In this document: piece by piece, positions 1-9,438 of the stretch | Layout: each line of letters opens with the position of its first letter | How positions within the stretch are numbered: position 1 is the stretch's first letter | NCBI GenBank assembly: GCA_017303835.1 | Contig: JAFLBI010000001.1 | Location: 434,001-498,000 of the forward strand | Direction: 5' to 3' | DNA length: 64,000 bases | From: Chitinophagales bacterium | Lineage (GTDB): Bacteria > Bacteroidota > Bacteroidia > Chitinophagales > Chitinophagaceae | Notes under the pieces: generated by a model | Told to the model about the DNA's origin: nothing | The model's input: only the letters and a program-made list of their open reading frames with translations | Database searches by the model: none | Position numbers and translations under genes: made by a program

Positions 1-1
1 T

Positions 2-790
2 GCGGCCGAACAGGAAGAGTTGAATACTTGGAAGGGTAGGCGAAATGGGCTCATTGCTAAAAAACTATCTGATAAAACGGCTTACTTGAAAGTGCCCACT
101 TTTTTGAGTAATGACGATTTGATACAGCAACTGGTGAATCAAAATGATTCACTTTTTCGCAGCTGCGATAACTTGATTGTTGATCTTACCGGTAACGGTG
201 GCGGTAATACCGGCTGGGTAGCTTTTCTGCCTTATTTCATGACCAATCCCGTAGTACAGTATGATACGTATCTGCGTGTTACACCTGAGAATGTACAGTC
301 AAAGTTGGCAGACCTTGCGCCATTTGCAACAGCACCCATACCGGATGAATATAAAAAATATTTCCCCGAACCAGTGCTAGCTGCCTATAAAAAAGCTTAT
401 CAGGAATTACCTACTACCAAAGCAGCATTTTATCCTATACCGGGTGTAACCTTCCCATTGGATTCAATCATCAAAAAGCCCAAGCATATTGGATTGATTG
501 TGGATGATTTTTGTGGCAGCTCTGCAGAGTATTTCTTTTCGCTTACTAAGCAGAGCAAAAAAACAATTACCTACGGTATTCCCACAATTGGTATGATGGA
601 TTATGAGGGCATGTCTAATCCAACACCATTACCTTATAGCAAATTCATTGTGACGATTCCTATTGTTCAGTCCAGCTGGACTAGTAAGCACCCCATTGAT
701 CAAACCGGTTTCAAGCCAGCTATTTTATTGAATCAACTTGATCAAACTAAATGGGTGGATTTCGTACGTAGAGATTTAGAGCGTCGATAG
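2..790 (+). CDS. S41 family peptidase, C-terminal part (5' end outside window)
   Basis: The reading frame is open to the left edge, so the protein is truncated at its N-terminus and the visible 263 codons are its C-terminal part. Two S41 (tail-specific protease) marks are seen: a strand ending in DLTGNGGGNTG, typical of the region before the catalytic core, and IGLIVDDFCGSSAEYF, where the serine of GSSAE is the expected nucleophile. Such Bacteroidota proteins are usually exported enzymes of 400-500 residues with unknown substrate; the signal peptide would lie outside the window. The family assignment is good, the role is not known. The next gene starts 42 bp downstream on the same strand. Confidence 0.8.
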   Translation, partial: AAEQEELNTWKGRRNGLIAKKLSDKTAYLKVPTFLSNDDLIQQLVNQNDSLFRSCDNLIVDLTGNGGGNTGWVAFLPYFMTNPVVQYDTYLRVTPENVQSKLADLAPFATAPIPDEYKKYFPEPVLAAYKKAYQELPTTKAAFYPIPGVTFPLDSIIKKPKHIGLIVDDFCGSSAEYFFSLTKQSKKTITYGIPTIGMMDYEGMSNPTPLPYSKFIVTIPIVQSSWTSKHPIDQTGFKPAILLNQLDQTKWVDFVRRDLERR

Positions 791-832
791 TTTTCTTAAG
801 TAGAAGCTTGATTAAAGCACTATATTAACAGT

Positions 833-1483
833 ATGAAAGTTTTGCTTACAGGTGCAACAGGTATGATTGGTGGTTTGATTTTGGAGCAATGTTTGGCTTC
901 AGATACAATCAAGCAAGTAGTCAGTTTTGTGCGTAAGCAGAGCGGACAAAAACATCATAAGCTTAGAGAGGTAGTGGTGGACGATTTCCATGATTTCACT
1001 AGTCATGCAGATTTGTTTGCTGATGCAAGCGCAGCCTATTTCTGTTTAGGCGCTTACACTGGTCAGGTAAGCAATGATATGCTGAAAGTGATTACTGTTG
1101 ACTATGTGTTGGCATTTGCACAAATGTTAGCTGACAAAAGCCCGGGAGCAAGATTCTGTCTATTGAGTGGAGCGGGAGCAGACAGGACTGAAAAAAGTAA
1201 AACACCATTCGCATTGTATAAAGGAATAGCTGAGAATGGTGTTACTGCATTGAACCTTGAGTTCTATAGTTTTCGTCCCGGATATATTTATCCGGTTATA
1301 GCACGTAAAGAACCCAATTTTGCTTATCGTGTTTTCCGTTTTCTTTATCCATTAGTTCGTTTGTTTGGAAATCAATACAGTATTCGATCTACTGATTTAG
1401 CGGCAGTGATGTTTAAGGTTGGACTTAATGGAACAGATATATCAGTATTAGAGAATTCTGCTATTGCAACGCGCGTAGGTTAA
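833..1483 (+). CDS. NAD(P)-binding Rossmann-fold oxidoreductase (atypical SDR)
   Basis: The 216-residue protein opens with a beta strand and the dinucleotide-binding loop GATGMIGG, the sign of an extended or atypical short-chain dehydrogenase. A YKGIAE segment near residue 128 could provide the Tyr/Lys pair, and FYSFRPGYIYP resembles the substrate-loop region of HTATIP2/NAD-dependent epimerase-like proteins. The length fits a stand-alone atypical SDR. There is no signal peptide, so it is likely cytosolic. Substrate unknown. The unrelated S41 peptidase gene lies just upstream and there is no clear promoter in the 42-bp gap, so co-transcription is possible. Confidence 0.75.
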   Translation: MKVLLTGATGMIGGLILEQCLASDTIKQVVSFVRKQSGQKHHKLREVVVDDFHDFTSHADLFADASAAYFCLGAYTGQVSNDMLKVITVDYVLAFAQMLADKSPGARFCLLSGAGADRTEKSKTPFALYKGIAENGVTALNLEFYSFRPGYIYPVIARKEPNFAYRVFRFLYPLVRLFGNQYSIRSTDLAAVMFKVGLNGTDISVLENSAIATRVG

Positions 1484-1726
1484 TTGATGCTTTCGTTGAT
1501 TGTATTTCATTTGCTGCTTGCTTATTTTGTTATAGTTGTTTCTTCTGCTAAAAGTAAATAAGCTTCTGCATTAGTGATCTTTGTCACATTGCAGTAGTAC
1601 ATTTTCGGCGAAATGTCGATTTCTCTTTACAAATAATTTGATTTGTAGTTGCATCACTACAGGTTTACCTCTTTGGTGGGAATAGTTTTGCATGGTAACT
1701 AAGCCATTACACTTAAACTCACCACC

Positions 1727-2224
1727 ATGAAAAAAATCATCTTTTTGTTGATTACCCTTAGCCTTGCAGGATTTGCATTTGGACAGTCTGCTTTGCGAAC
1801 TAAAATGACTGTTGATCAGCGTACAAATTATTCCAAAGCATTGTCAGCTTATGAGCATTCTGAATTGAACACTTTGGTTAATGCAGGTACAGCCATTACA
1901 ATTTTTTTACCGAACGATTTTGCGATGTCTCAATTACCTGAGACAGAGGCAAATGGATTAAGCAATAAGAATCAATCGACGCTAGCACAATTTGCTAAAA
2001 CATACAGTGTTTTGGGTGCATTCTCATCTGCTAAGCTGATGAACGATATTAAAGCAAGTCCCGGAGGTTTAAAGGTGCAGGGTAGAAACAATCAGCAGTT
2101 TACTTTTCTGGAGAACCCTCCTTACATATTGATTAATGTTGATGATAAAGTCGAGTCTAATATTGAAGCTACCATTCTTATAAATAAAGCTGTAATTCAC
2201 CTTGTGTCCGGACTTTTAAAATAA
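1727..2224 (+). CDS. exported fasciclin-domain protein
   Basis: A clear signal peptide (about 19 residues, ending AFAFGQ) is followed by a single fasciclin (FAS1) domain. The H1-like box ITIFLPNDFAM and the final VIHLVSGLL (compare the usual VIHxIDxVL) mark the two ends of the domain, so the 165-residue protein is essentially signal peptide plus FAS1. Such proteins are periplasmic or cell-surface and thought to aid adhesion or protein interaction. The 243-bp gap upstream holds a TAGTTTTG box at 1683-1690 that fits a Bacteroidota -7 element, but I see no matching TTTG at the right distance. The giant adhesin gene follows 48 bp downstream. Confidence 0.8.
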   Translation: MKKIIFLLITLSLAGFAFGQSALRTKMTVDQRTNYSKALSAYEHSELNTLVNAGTAITIFLPNDFAMSQLPETEANGLSNKNQSTLAQFAKTYSVLGAFSSAKLMNDIKASPGGLKVQGRNNQQFTFLENPPYILINVDDKVESNIEATILINKAVIHLVSGLLK

Positions 2225-2272
2225 GGACCATACTTCACTTATATCTCTCTACGAATATTTAAAGACTAATCC

Positions 2273-5200
2273 ATGAAACGTGAGTACGATAATTCAGATA
2301 CGAGAACTTTTATCTCTTTTAGCAAATACGTTGTTACTACATTATTCTTCTTGTCTGTTTTTCAGATAAGGGGTTTCTCGCAATGTGCAGAAAACCTGAC
2401 TTTCAATTACAATAACCTTTCTTATTGGTCATTGTACCTTGGTACGTATAACGGTGCTAGGGCAACAAATCCAATTAACTCATCATTTAATACACCACCT
2501 GCTACGATCACCTCAATGCAGAGTTTGAATGAAGCAAGTAGCACCGAGAAGGCTATTACTATATTTCGAAATCAAGGTGCAGCTCAATCCACCGATCCTA
2601 TCGCTACAGCAATTAAAACAGTGCCCAATATAAATGGGTATCAGTATGATTACTCTATTAAACTTGGTAGTAGTCTAACTGGTAAACGTTTGCGTAAGAT
2701 GGCATATCGGGTTAACGTGCCTAGTGGCTCTCAGGCATATACAATAACTTATGCTTATGCATTGGTATTGCAGGACCCAGGTCACGCGTGGGATCAACAA
2801 CCTAGATTTACAGCAACCGTTCGTGATCCATCAAAACCTGTAGGTCAGGATACCATTAAGTGTGCTTCAGTTCAATATTTCGTGCCTGCAGATGCAACGA
2901 CAAGAACTAATCAAGGTTTTGTTTTAGTTAGTTCGGGGTTATATTATAAGAACTGGGCTGAAGCTTCAGTAGATATTGCTGGGTATGCTGGCAAAACAAT
3001 AATTATTGAGTTTGAATCAGAAGGTTGTTCTCAAAGTGGTCACTATGGTTATGCTTATTTCGCTTTAAGAAACGATGGTTGTTCTGAGGGATCAATTGCC
3101 GGTGAAACCAATATTTGTAATACAGGTAGTTTTACTTATTCAACACCTCCAATTGTTGATGCTTCTTATACATGGACATTGCCTTCTGGTTGGACGGGTA
3201 GTTCAACATCAAATTCAATAACCGTTACACCAAATAATAATAGCGGCTATATTACTGTTACGCCTTCTCAGTCGTGTGGTAGTGTGCAAACAAGATCTCT
3301 ATATGTAAAGTCGCAAACAGAAGTGCCTATTGCACCTGGTGCCATTAGTGGTCCAACATCCATATGCAATAACTCAACCAATATAACTTATTCGATTAGT
3401 CCGGTAGCAAATGCAACTTCTTACGCATGGACGATTCCATCGGGTTGGTCTGTTGTTAGTGGAGGTACATCTACGTCAATTACTGTTAATGCTGGTGCAG
3501 GAAGCGGTAGTATTTCTGTAGTTGCCAAAAATGGTTGTGGTACAAGTAGTCCCTCTTCTACACCCCTTAATATCATTGCTTCTACACCAAGTGCGGGTGG
3601 TACTATCACTACAAACCCTAACACAAGTGTTTGTGCAGGTACAAGTGTTACATTGACGAATTCTGGTAAGACTGGTAGTATTCTCGCTTGGCAAAGGTCT
3701 TATAATGGTGGTCAGGATTGGTCAGATATTGCAGGGCAAACAGGGACTACTTATACAGAGTCTAATCCAACACAAAGTGCCCTGTATCGTGTAAGGGTAC
3801 AGAATGGATCATGTTTAGAAGCAGTGAGTGCAGAAGCTACTTTAGCAGTTAATGCACTGCCTAATATAGATTTTCATCCATCCAATGTGGGTATTTGTAC
3901 AGGAGCTTCCGCCAGTTTCACAGTTTCTGCATCAGGAGCGGGTTTAACTTATCAGTGGCAACGTAGTACAAATGGTTCTACTTGGACGAATATTACGGCT
4001 GCTACAACGCCTTCGGATGGTGTTACGTATAGCAATTTCACTACTGCTACACTGACTATTTCAAGTGCAGTTGTTGGCGTAAATAATTATCAATACCGTT
4101 GTTTGGTGTCTGGTACTTGTTCGCCAGCTGCAACTTCTAATGCTGCGGTATTAACCGTGTCTGGAGCTGCAGTAAGTATTGGTGCACAGCCAACAGCAGC
4201 GAGTATTTGTCAGGGTTCAACTGTAAACCTCTCAATGGCGGCTACTGGTACTAACTTAACGTATCAGTGGTATTCGAATACAACAAATAGTAATACCGGT
4301 GGTACTGCAATAAGTGGTGCTACTACGAATAGTTATTCATTTAATGCATCTACTGCAGGTACAAACTATTATTATGTTGTAGCAACTTCTACCTGTTCAC
4401 CAACAGTGCTTACAGCTACAACCAATGCCGTTTCAGTTGTCACTACTGCAAGTAGTACGGTGTCAGTTAGCATGGCTGCTAGTCCTATCGGTACACTTTG
4501 TGCTGGTACGAGTGTAACATTCACGGCTACTCCTACAAATGGAGGCTCATCGCCAACATATGCTTGGACTAAGAACGGAACAACTATTTCTGGTGAAACG
4601 GCAGCCACTTATACCACTACTACGCTTGTAAATGGTGATATTATTGGTGTTTCCTTAACATCAGATAAGTCTTGTGTTATTGGTAATCCAGCTTCAGCTG
4701 CACCAGTTACAATGAGTGTTACTGCGTCCCCTGCGGCACCAACTGGTACAGGTGCCTCACGTGTTGGGGAAGGTGCTCTGGTGCTCTCAGCTACTCCAGT
4801 TGCTGGATCAACTGTTGATTGGTATGCTGTTGCTACTGGTGGGTCGGTACTTACAGGTGGGCAAGGCGTTACTAGCTACACTACACCATCCTTAAATAAT
4901 ACAACCACATACTATGCTGCTGCGCGTAACATAGGAAATGGATGTAGTTCTCCAATAAGAACTGCAGTTGTCGCAACAGTGAACTTAAATGTTGATCCAA
5001 CTATTACACTCGCAGATATAACTAAAAATTATGGCGATAATGCATTTACAGTATCTGCAAATAGTAATAGTAGTGGTGTAGTAACATATACCTCAAGTAA
5101 TACAAACGTTGCCACGATTAGTGGTAGTACAATAACTATTGTTGGTGCAGGTAATACTACCATTACCGCCAGTCAGGCTTCAAGCGGCAACTTTAATGCA

Positions 5201-7435
5201 AAATCTGTAACAGCAACTTTAGTTGTAAACAAGATTAATCCTACTATAAGCTTGGGTAATATGACCAAGACTTATGGTGATGCTAGCTTCAACCTGAACA
5301 CAACAAGCAACAGCACCGGTGCCATCACATACAGCAGTAGTAATACGAGTGTGGCGACTATTAGTGGCAGCACAGTGACCATAGTTGGTGCAGGTAGTGC
5401 AACGATTACCGCCAGCCAGGTAGCTGATGCGAACTATAATGCCGGAACAACAACAGCTAGTCTGACAGTAGGCAAGGCCAGTCCAACAATGAGTCTGGGT
5501 AATATGATCAAGACTTATGGTAATGCTAGCTTCAACCTGAACGGAACAAGTAATAGCACAGGTGCCATCACTTACAGCAGTAGTAATACGAGTGTGGCGA
5601 CTATTAGTGGCAACACAGTAACCATAGTTGGTGCAGGTAGTGCAACGATTACCGCTAGTCAGGTAACTGATGCAAACTATAATGCCGGAACAACAACAGC
5701 TAGTCTGACAGTAGGTAAGGCGAGCCCAACAATTAGCTTGGGTAATATGACCAAGACTTATGGCGATGCTAGCTTCAGCCTGAGCGCAACAAGTAATAGC
5801 ACAGGTGCCATCACTTACAGCAGTAGTAATACGAGTGTGGCTACGATTAGTGGCAATACAGTGACCATAGTAGGCGCAGGTAGTGCAACGATTACCGCTA
5901 GTCAGGTAGCTGATGCGAACTATAATGCCGGAACGACTTCAGCTAGTCTGACAGTAGGCAAGGCGAGCCCAACAATTAGCTTGGGTAATATGACCAAGAC
6001 TTATGGTAATGCGCCGTTTAGTGTTGGTGCAACAAGTAACAGCACAGGAGCCATCACTTACAGTAGTAGTAATACAAGTGTCGCTACGATTAGTGGCAAC
6101 ACAGTGACCATAGTTGGCGCAGGTAGTGCAACGATTACCGCCAGTCAGGTAGCTGATGCAAACTATAATGCCGGAACGACTACAGCTAGTCTGACAGTAG
6201 GCAAAGCGAGCCCAACAATCAGTCTGGGTAATATGACCAAGACTTATGGCGATGCTAGCTTCAGCCTGAACGCAACAAGCAATAGCACCGGTGCCATTAC
6301 TTACAGCAGTAATAATACGAGTGTGGCAACCATTAGTGGTAGTACTGTGACCATAGTAGGCGCGGGTAGTGCAACGATTACTGCTAGTCAGCAGGAGACA
6401 AGTGACTATTTGGCTAGTCAAGTTTCTGCTACAATTACAATCGCTAAGCAAAAAGCTTCCATTGCAATAGAAGACATCTCCAAAAACTATGGGGATCCAG
6501 ATGTTGAGTTGAAAGCGAGTTCAGCAAGTATGGGTAGCTATAGTTTTGTTTCAAGTAATACTTCAGTTGCTCGAATTGTTGGTACAACATTATCTATCGT
6601 GGGTGCGGGTCAGGCTGTAATTACAGTTCAGCAAGTAGAAACTGAGAATTATGCATCAAATTCTAAGGATATTAAGTTGAATGTAGCAAAAGCACCATTG
6701 AGCCTTGTAGCAGATAATAAAGTGAAATGTAACAACTCGCCTAATCCTGTATTTACATTTACAGCTACTGGTTTTGTTAGAAACGATGACGTTACAGCCA
6801 TATCTCGTAAACCTGAGTATAAATTGATTAGTGCTTCATCTGCTGAAGATGCGTATATTATCAGGCCGTTTGCGGCGGAGGCGAAGGATTATGTCATCAG
6901 TTATGGCGATGGTATGTTGACGGAACACACGATCAATCCAGTTAGGGTAGAGCCAGATTATGCAAAAGTGGCAAAAGGAACTAATGTAACTATTCGGGCT
7001 TTCGGAAATTCAGTTGCATATCAGTGGAATGCAGTACCTGGTATTTTGACAAGTCTGAATGGAGACAGGATTGTAGCCAGGGTATTTGCCAAAACTGCCT
7101 ATTCTGTTACAATGACTGATCCTAACGGTTGTAAAACCACAGGTAGCTATGAAGTAGATGTAAATGAAGATATTACTATAGCGCCTGCGATTGTTTTGTC
7201 GCCAAACGGAGATGGACGTAACGATAAGTTTGTCATAGACAATATCGATTTATATCCAGAGAATAAGCTTCAAGTGTTTGATAGAACAGGTAAAATGCTA
7301 TACGAAGCAGTTAATTATCGCAATAATTGGGATGGTCGTGTAAATGGTGCACTGCTTGTTAAAGACAATTACTTCTATGTATTAACAGTAAAGGGACAAG
7401 TAGTAAAACGTGGTTCAATAACCGTTGTTCGATAA
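2273..7435 (+). CDS. giant secreted adhesin with Ig/PKD-like domains, seven 81-residue repeats and T9SS type B sorting domain
   Basis: 1720 residues. A signal peptide (to about residue 37, ending RGFSQ) is followed by a roughly 230-residue N-terminal domain, then a series of Ig/PKD-like domains rich in Ser, Thr, Gly and Asn with paired cysteines (about residues 270-900). Residues 908-1474 are seven repeats of 81 residues with a core NTSVATISG...TIVGAGSATITASQ, resembling bacterial Ig-like folds. An MBG-like domain (about 1475-1555) comes next. The C-terminus has SPNGDGRNDKF, FDRTGKMLYE and NNWDGRVNG, the pattern of the gliding-motility-associated C-terminal domain that targets proteins to the type IX secretion system. 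PorP/SprF, the usual partner, is the next gene. A surface or adhesive role is inferred; the ligand is unknown. Confidence 0.93.
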   Translation: MKREYDNSDTRTFISFSKYVVTTLFFLSVFQIRGFSQCAENLTFNYNNLSYWSLYLGTYNGARATNPINSSFNTPPATITSMQSLNEASSTEKAITIFRNQGAAQSTDPIATAIKTVPNINGYQYDYSIKLGSSLTGKRLRKMAYRVNVPSGSQAYTITYAYALVLQDPGHAWDQQPRFTATVRDPSKPVGQDTIKCASVQYFVPADATTRTNQGFVLVSSGLYYKNWAEASVDIAGYAGKTIIIEFESEGCSQSGHYGYAYFALRNDGCSEGSIAGETNICNTGSFTYSTPPIVDASYTWTLPSGWTGSSTSNSITVTPNNNSGYITVTPSQSCGSVQTRSLYVKSQTEVPIAPGAISGPTSICNNSTNITYSISPVANATSYAWTIPSGWSVVSGGTSTSITVNAGAGSGSISVVAKNGCGTSSPSSTPLNIIASTPSAGGTITTNPNTSVCAGTSVTLTNSGKTGSILAWQRSYNGGQDWSDIAGQTGTTYTESNPTQSALYRVRVQNGSCLEAVSAEATLAVNALPNIDFHPSNVGICTGASASFTVSASGAGLTYQWQRSTNGSTWTNITAATTPSDGVTYSNFTTATLTISSAVVGVNNYQYRCLVSGTCSPAATSNAAVLTVSGAAVSIGAQPTAASICQGSTVNLSMAATGTNLTYQWYSNTTNSNTGGTAISGATTNSYSFNASTAGTNYYYVVATSTCSPTVLTATTNAVSVVTTASSTVSVSMAASPIGTLCAGTSVTFTATPTNGGSSPTYAWTKNGTTISGETAATYTTTTLVNGDIIGVSLTSDKSCVIGNPASAAPVTMSVTASPAAPTGTGASRVGEGALVLSATPVAGSTVDWYAVATGGSVLTGGQGVTSYTTPSLNNTTTYYAAARNIGNGCSSPIRTAVVATVNLNVDPTITLADITKNYGDNAFTVSANSNSSGVVTYTSSNTNVATISGSTITIVGAGNTTITASQASSGNFNAKSVTATLVVNKINPTISLGNMTKTYGDASFNLNTTSNSTGAITYSSSNTSVATISGSTVTIVGAGSATITASQVADANYNAGTTTASLTVGKASPTMSLGNMIKTYGNASFNLNGTSNSTGAITYSSSNTSVATISGNTVTIVGAGSATITASQVTDANYNAGTTTASLTVGKASPTISLGNMTKTYGDASFSLSATSNSTGAITYSSSNTSVATISGNTVTIVGAGSATITASQVADANYNAGTTSASLTVGKASPTISLGNMTKTYGNAPFSVGATSNSTGAITYSSSNTSVATISGNTVTIVGAGSATITASQVADANYNAGTTTASLTVGKASPTISLGNMTKTYGDASFSLNATSNSTGAITYSSNNTSVATISGSTVTIVGAGSATITASQQETSDYLASQVSATITIAKQKASIAIEDISKNYGDPDVELKASSASMGSYSFVSSNTSVARIVGTTLSIVGAGQAVITVQQVETENYASNSKDIKLNVAKAPLSLVADNKVKCNNSPNPVFTFTATGFVRNDDVTAISRKPEYKLISASSAEDAYIIRPFAAEAKDYVISYGDGMLTEHTINPVRVEPDYAKVAKGTNVTIRAFGNSVAYQWNAVPGILTSLNGDRIVARVFAKTAYSVTMTDPNGCKTTGSYEVDVNEDITIAPAIVLSPNGDGRNDKFVIDNIDLYPENKLQVFDRTGKMLYEAVNYRNNWDGRVNGALLVKDNYFYVLTVKGQVVKRGSITVVR
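4994..6694 (+). repeat. seven in-frame tandem repeats of 243 bp inside the adhesin gene
   Basis: The unit is exactly 81 codons. Units start at 4994, 5237, 5480, 5723, 5966, 6209 and 6452. The five central units (5237-6451) are nearly identical at DNA level, including synonymous positions, while the first and last are clearly diverged. This pattern suggests recent expansion or gene conversion of the middle copies. Copy number may therefore vary between strains and the region is a risk for misassembly. Confidence 0.95.
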
Positions 7436-7482
7436 TTTTTTATGGCTTAGTTGGCACATGGTATTGTGGTGATACTGTGCCA

Positions 7483-7514
7483 AAGACCGCTTCTGTCTAG
7501 AAGCGGTCTTTTTA
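7483..7514 (+). terminator. rho-independent terminator after the adhesin gene
   Basis: A perfect 12-bp stem (AAGACCGCTTCT with AGAAGCGGTCTT) has a GTCT loop and is followed by a short T run. It separates the adhesin from the downstream PorP/SprF gene, which therefore probably has its own promoter in 7515-7673. Confidence 0.9.
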
Positions 7515-7673
7515 TGTCAAGAATTTTAATGGTGTTGTAGTTGTCCCCCTACAGACATATGGCAGTATTCATGATAAGTAAGGCTAATGATTCTTGGGAA
7601 TTTTATGTCGTCAAAAGGTTACTAAATAAGTAGCCAATTGCAACCCTCCAAGATTTCACGTTTAAGCCTTTTT

Positions 7674-8570
7674 ATGAGAAAAAATAACTACCTCCGATTC
7701 GTAACAGTGATTGCTTTTTTTGTAACAAATTTACCGGGTGTATCCGCGCAGATTCAGACAGAAAACAGCATGAGCCAGTATTTTGCCAGTAAGTCTTTGT
7801 GGAATGCAGCCTATGCTGGTGCTGAAGGTAATAGGGTGTATGCAATGCAAAACAGAAGTTGGATTGGTTTTGACGGAGCCCCTGTTCTAACCAATATTAT
7901 AGGCGAGTTTAATTTTGGCGCAAACTCATCTGCAGGTGTTCAATTGATGGCAGATAAAAGCGGTATTTTGAATAGGACTTTAGGTGTGCTTTCTTATGCT
8001 TACAATATTCGTTTGAATGAAGGTAAGGCTTTGCGTTTGGGTGTTTCATTTTCTATGAGTAGCGATAGATTGGATTATGCCAAATTAGGTGATGCGGCAT
8101 CGCATGATCCAATGGTTATTGAGCAAGTAAACAGTCAAATAGAGTATGACGGTAATTTTGGTGCGGTATATATGCATGATAATCTTGATATAGCTGTATC
8201 AGTATTCAGACTGGCGAAGAACTTAAAAGGTGGTGATGAGATTGGTAATTTGGCAGTTGGTCAGGCAGCAATCTCTTACAATATTGCAGTAGATGATTTA
8301 GGTAAAATGCAAATTAAGCCAATGATAATAGGTAGAATGTATAGAAAAACAGCGCCGGTATTTGATGCTGGGTTCGAAGCAGATTATGATCATATGTTTA
8401 AGGTGATGGGTATGTATCAAAGTACTGGTAATATCCGTGGTGGCTTGGGTATTTATAAAGAAGGCCTGGGCGGAATAAATGTAATGTATTCAACCAATCA
8501 TAAGATTGCTAACACTGCTAGTCAGCAATACGAAGTAGGATTGATGATTGATTTAAATAAAAAATATTAA
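7674..8570 (+). CDS. PorP/SprF family type IX secretion membrane protein
   Basis: The start at 7674 gives a signal peptide (MRKNNYLRFVTVIAFFVTNL, cleaved near VSAQ); an in-frame TTG at 7638 would only add a polar tail. The mature protein has the family pattern: SQYFASKSLWNAAYAGAEG near the N-terminus, QNRSWIGFDGAP, and alternating beta strands of an outer-membrane barrel ending in YEVGLMIDLNKKY. Its length (298 residues) fits. PorP/SprF proteins sit in the outer membrane and help retain or secrete large T9SS type B cargo. This copy is paired with the adhesin gene just upstream, as is usual in the phylum. Confidence 0.92.
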   Translation: MRKNNYLRFVTVIAFFVTNLPGVSAQIQTENSMSQYFASKSLWNAAYAGAEGNRVYAMQNRSWIGFDGAPVLTNIIGEFNFGANSSAGVQLMADKSGILNRTLGVLSYAYNIRLNEGKALRLGVSFSMSSDRLDYAKLGDAASHDPMVIEQVNSQIEYDGNFGAVYMHDNLDIAVSVFRLAKNLKGGDEIGNLAVGQAAISYNIAVDDLGKMQIKPMIIGRMYRKTAPVFDAGFEADYDHMFKVMGMYQSTGNIRGGLGIYKEGLGGINVMYSTNHKIANTASQQYEVGLMIDLNKKY

Positions 8571-8600
8571 GATTTAAATGACTTTGGAGAGGTGGTTATT

Positions 8601-8635
8601 AGGGCCCCATGCAGAAGTGTGTGGGGCCCTTTTTA
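8601..8635 (+). terminator. rho-independent terminator after PorP/SprF gene
   Basis: AGGGCCCCA pairs with TGGGGCCCT across a 12-nt loop and is followed by TTTTT. It lies 30 bp after the stop codon of the PorP/SprF gene. Confidence 0.88.
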
Positions 8636-8684
8636 TTGAACCAATTTAAGGGTAGAATATTCAACTTTCTAAGTCAGTTTATTG

Positions 8685-8740
8685 TGTAGCATACCTGAGT
8701 CGAACCGGTGACCTTCCCGACGTGCCGTCGGGACGCTCTA
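8685..8740 (-). pseudogene. degenerate 3' half of tRNA-Ala (copy 1)
   Basis: Read on the minus strand this holds GAGCG, a TCCCGAC/GTCGGGA hairpin where the anticodon arm should be, AGGTCAC, a T-arm (CCGGTTCGACTCAGG) and a damaged acceptor strand. Compared with the intact tRNA-Ala at 9365-9438 it lacks the 5' half and has several changes in the T-stem and acceptor. The stop codon of the adjacent GIY-YIG gene (8738-8740) lies within it. It cannot make a functional tRNA. Confidence 0.75.
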
Positions 8741-8986
8741 TTTGGTTTTGATGAGTTGTTGAATGAAGGTTTTGCTTTTTTGTTTCTTGATTGCATTTTC
8801 TCTAGCCATTGCTTCAGCCCTTGTTGGGAAAGCCTCTTGATGGACAAGTATCCAGTCCTTGGCTTTTTTAGTGGATTTACTGCCTGAGTTGTTGTGTCGA
8901 AATAGTCTGTCATCTAAGTTGGCAGTATGGCCCACATAGAAGCTGTCCAATGATTTTGAGTAAATGATATAGACAATAAAAGGCAT
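8738..8986 (-). CDS. small GIY-YIG nuclease (copy 1)
   Basis: 82 residues starting MPFIVYIIYS with FYVGHTANLDDRL, the GIY-YIG signature written as VYI...FYVG, followed by RHNNSG and ENAIKKQKS. The expected catalytic Tyr, Arg and the C-terminal Glu region (MARENAIK) are present. The length is right for the UvrC/YhbQ-like single-domain family. The ATG directly follows the T run of a terminator hairpin, so any expression depends on read-through or a leaderless message. The gene is nearly identical to the copy at 9077-9325; the few differences include H/Y and K/N changes. Such small proteins are abundant in Bacteroidota; their function is unproven. Nuclease activity is inferred. Confidence 0.8.
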   Translation of the reverse strand: MPFIVYIIYSKSLDSFYVGHTANLDDRLFRHNNSGSKSTKKAKDWILVHQEAFPTRAEAMARENAIKKQKSKTFIQQLIKTK

Positions 8987-9017
8987 AAAAAAGCCCAACG
9001 CTTTTTGAGGGTTGGGC
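8987..9017 (-). terminator. terminator hairpin upstream of GIY-YIG copy 1
   Basis: On the minus strand GCCCAAC pairs with GTTGGGC and is followed by TTTTTT. The start codon of GIY-YIG copy 1 begins at the very next base. It is the duplicate of the terminator that follows the intact tRNA-Ala. Confidence 0.8.
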
Positions 9018-9021
9018 TGAA

Positions 9022-9076
<55 letters not shown>

Positions 9077-9079
<3 letters not shown>

Positions 9080-9325
9080 TTTAGTGTTGATGAGTTGTTG
9101 AATGAAGGTTTTGCTTTTTTGTTTCTTGATTGCATTTTCTCTAGCCATTGCTTCAGCCCTTGTTGGGAAAGCCTCTTGATAAACAAGTATCCAGTCTTTT
9201 GCTTTTTTAGTGGATTTACTACCTGAGTTGTTGTGTCGAAATAGTCTGTCATCTAAGTTGGCAGTATGGCCAACATAGAAGCTGTCCAATGATTTTGAAT
9301 AAATGATGTAGACGATAAAAGGCAT
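9077..9325 (-). CDS. small GIY-YIG nuclease (copy 2)
   Basis: 82 residues, nearly identical to the copy at 8738-8986, with the same GIY-YIG signature (VYIIYS...FYVGHTAN). Longer in-frame starts would translate the terminator and the tRNA gene and are rejected. The ATG lies directly after the U run of the tRNA-Ala terminator. The gene is in the same orientation as tRNA-Ala and just downstream of it, an arrangement that recalls homing nucleases beside their target, but that is inference. Confidence 0.8.
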
Positions 9326-9358
9326 AAAAAAGCCCAACACTTTTTTTGAGGGTTGGGC
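9326..9358 (-). terminator. terminator of tRNA-Ala transcript
   Basis: On the minus strand GCCCAAC pairs with GTTGGGC across a 13-nt A-rich loop, followed by TTTTTT. It starts 6 nt after the tRNA 3' end and ends where the GIY-YIG copy 2 start codon begins. Confidence 0.88.
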
Positions 9359-9363
9359 AGATT

Positions 9364-9438
<75 letters not shown>

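Noticed and set aside
1683..1690. Promoter for the fasciclin gene
   Set aside because: Only the -7-like box is present; no TTTG lies 17-21 bp upstream, so it is mentioned with the gene and not listed as a feature.
5939..6451. 170-residue minus-strand frame antisense to the adhesin repeats
   Set aside because: It exists because the repeats are in phase; the plus-strand gene explains the sequence and the translation resembles no family.
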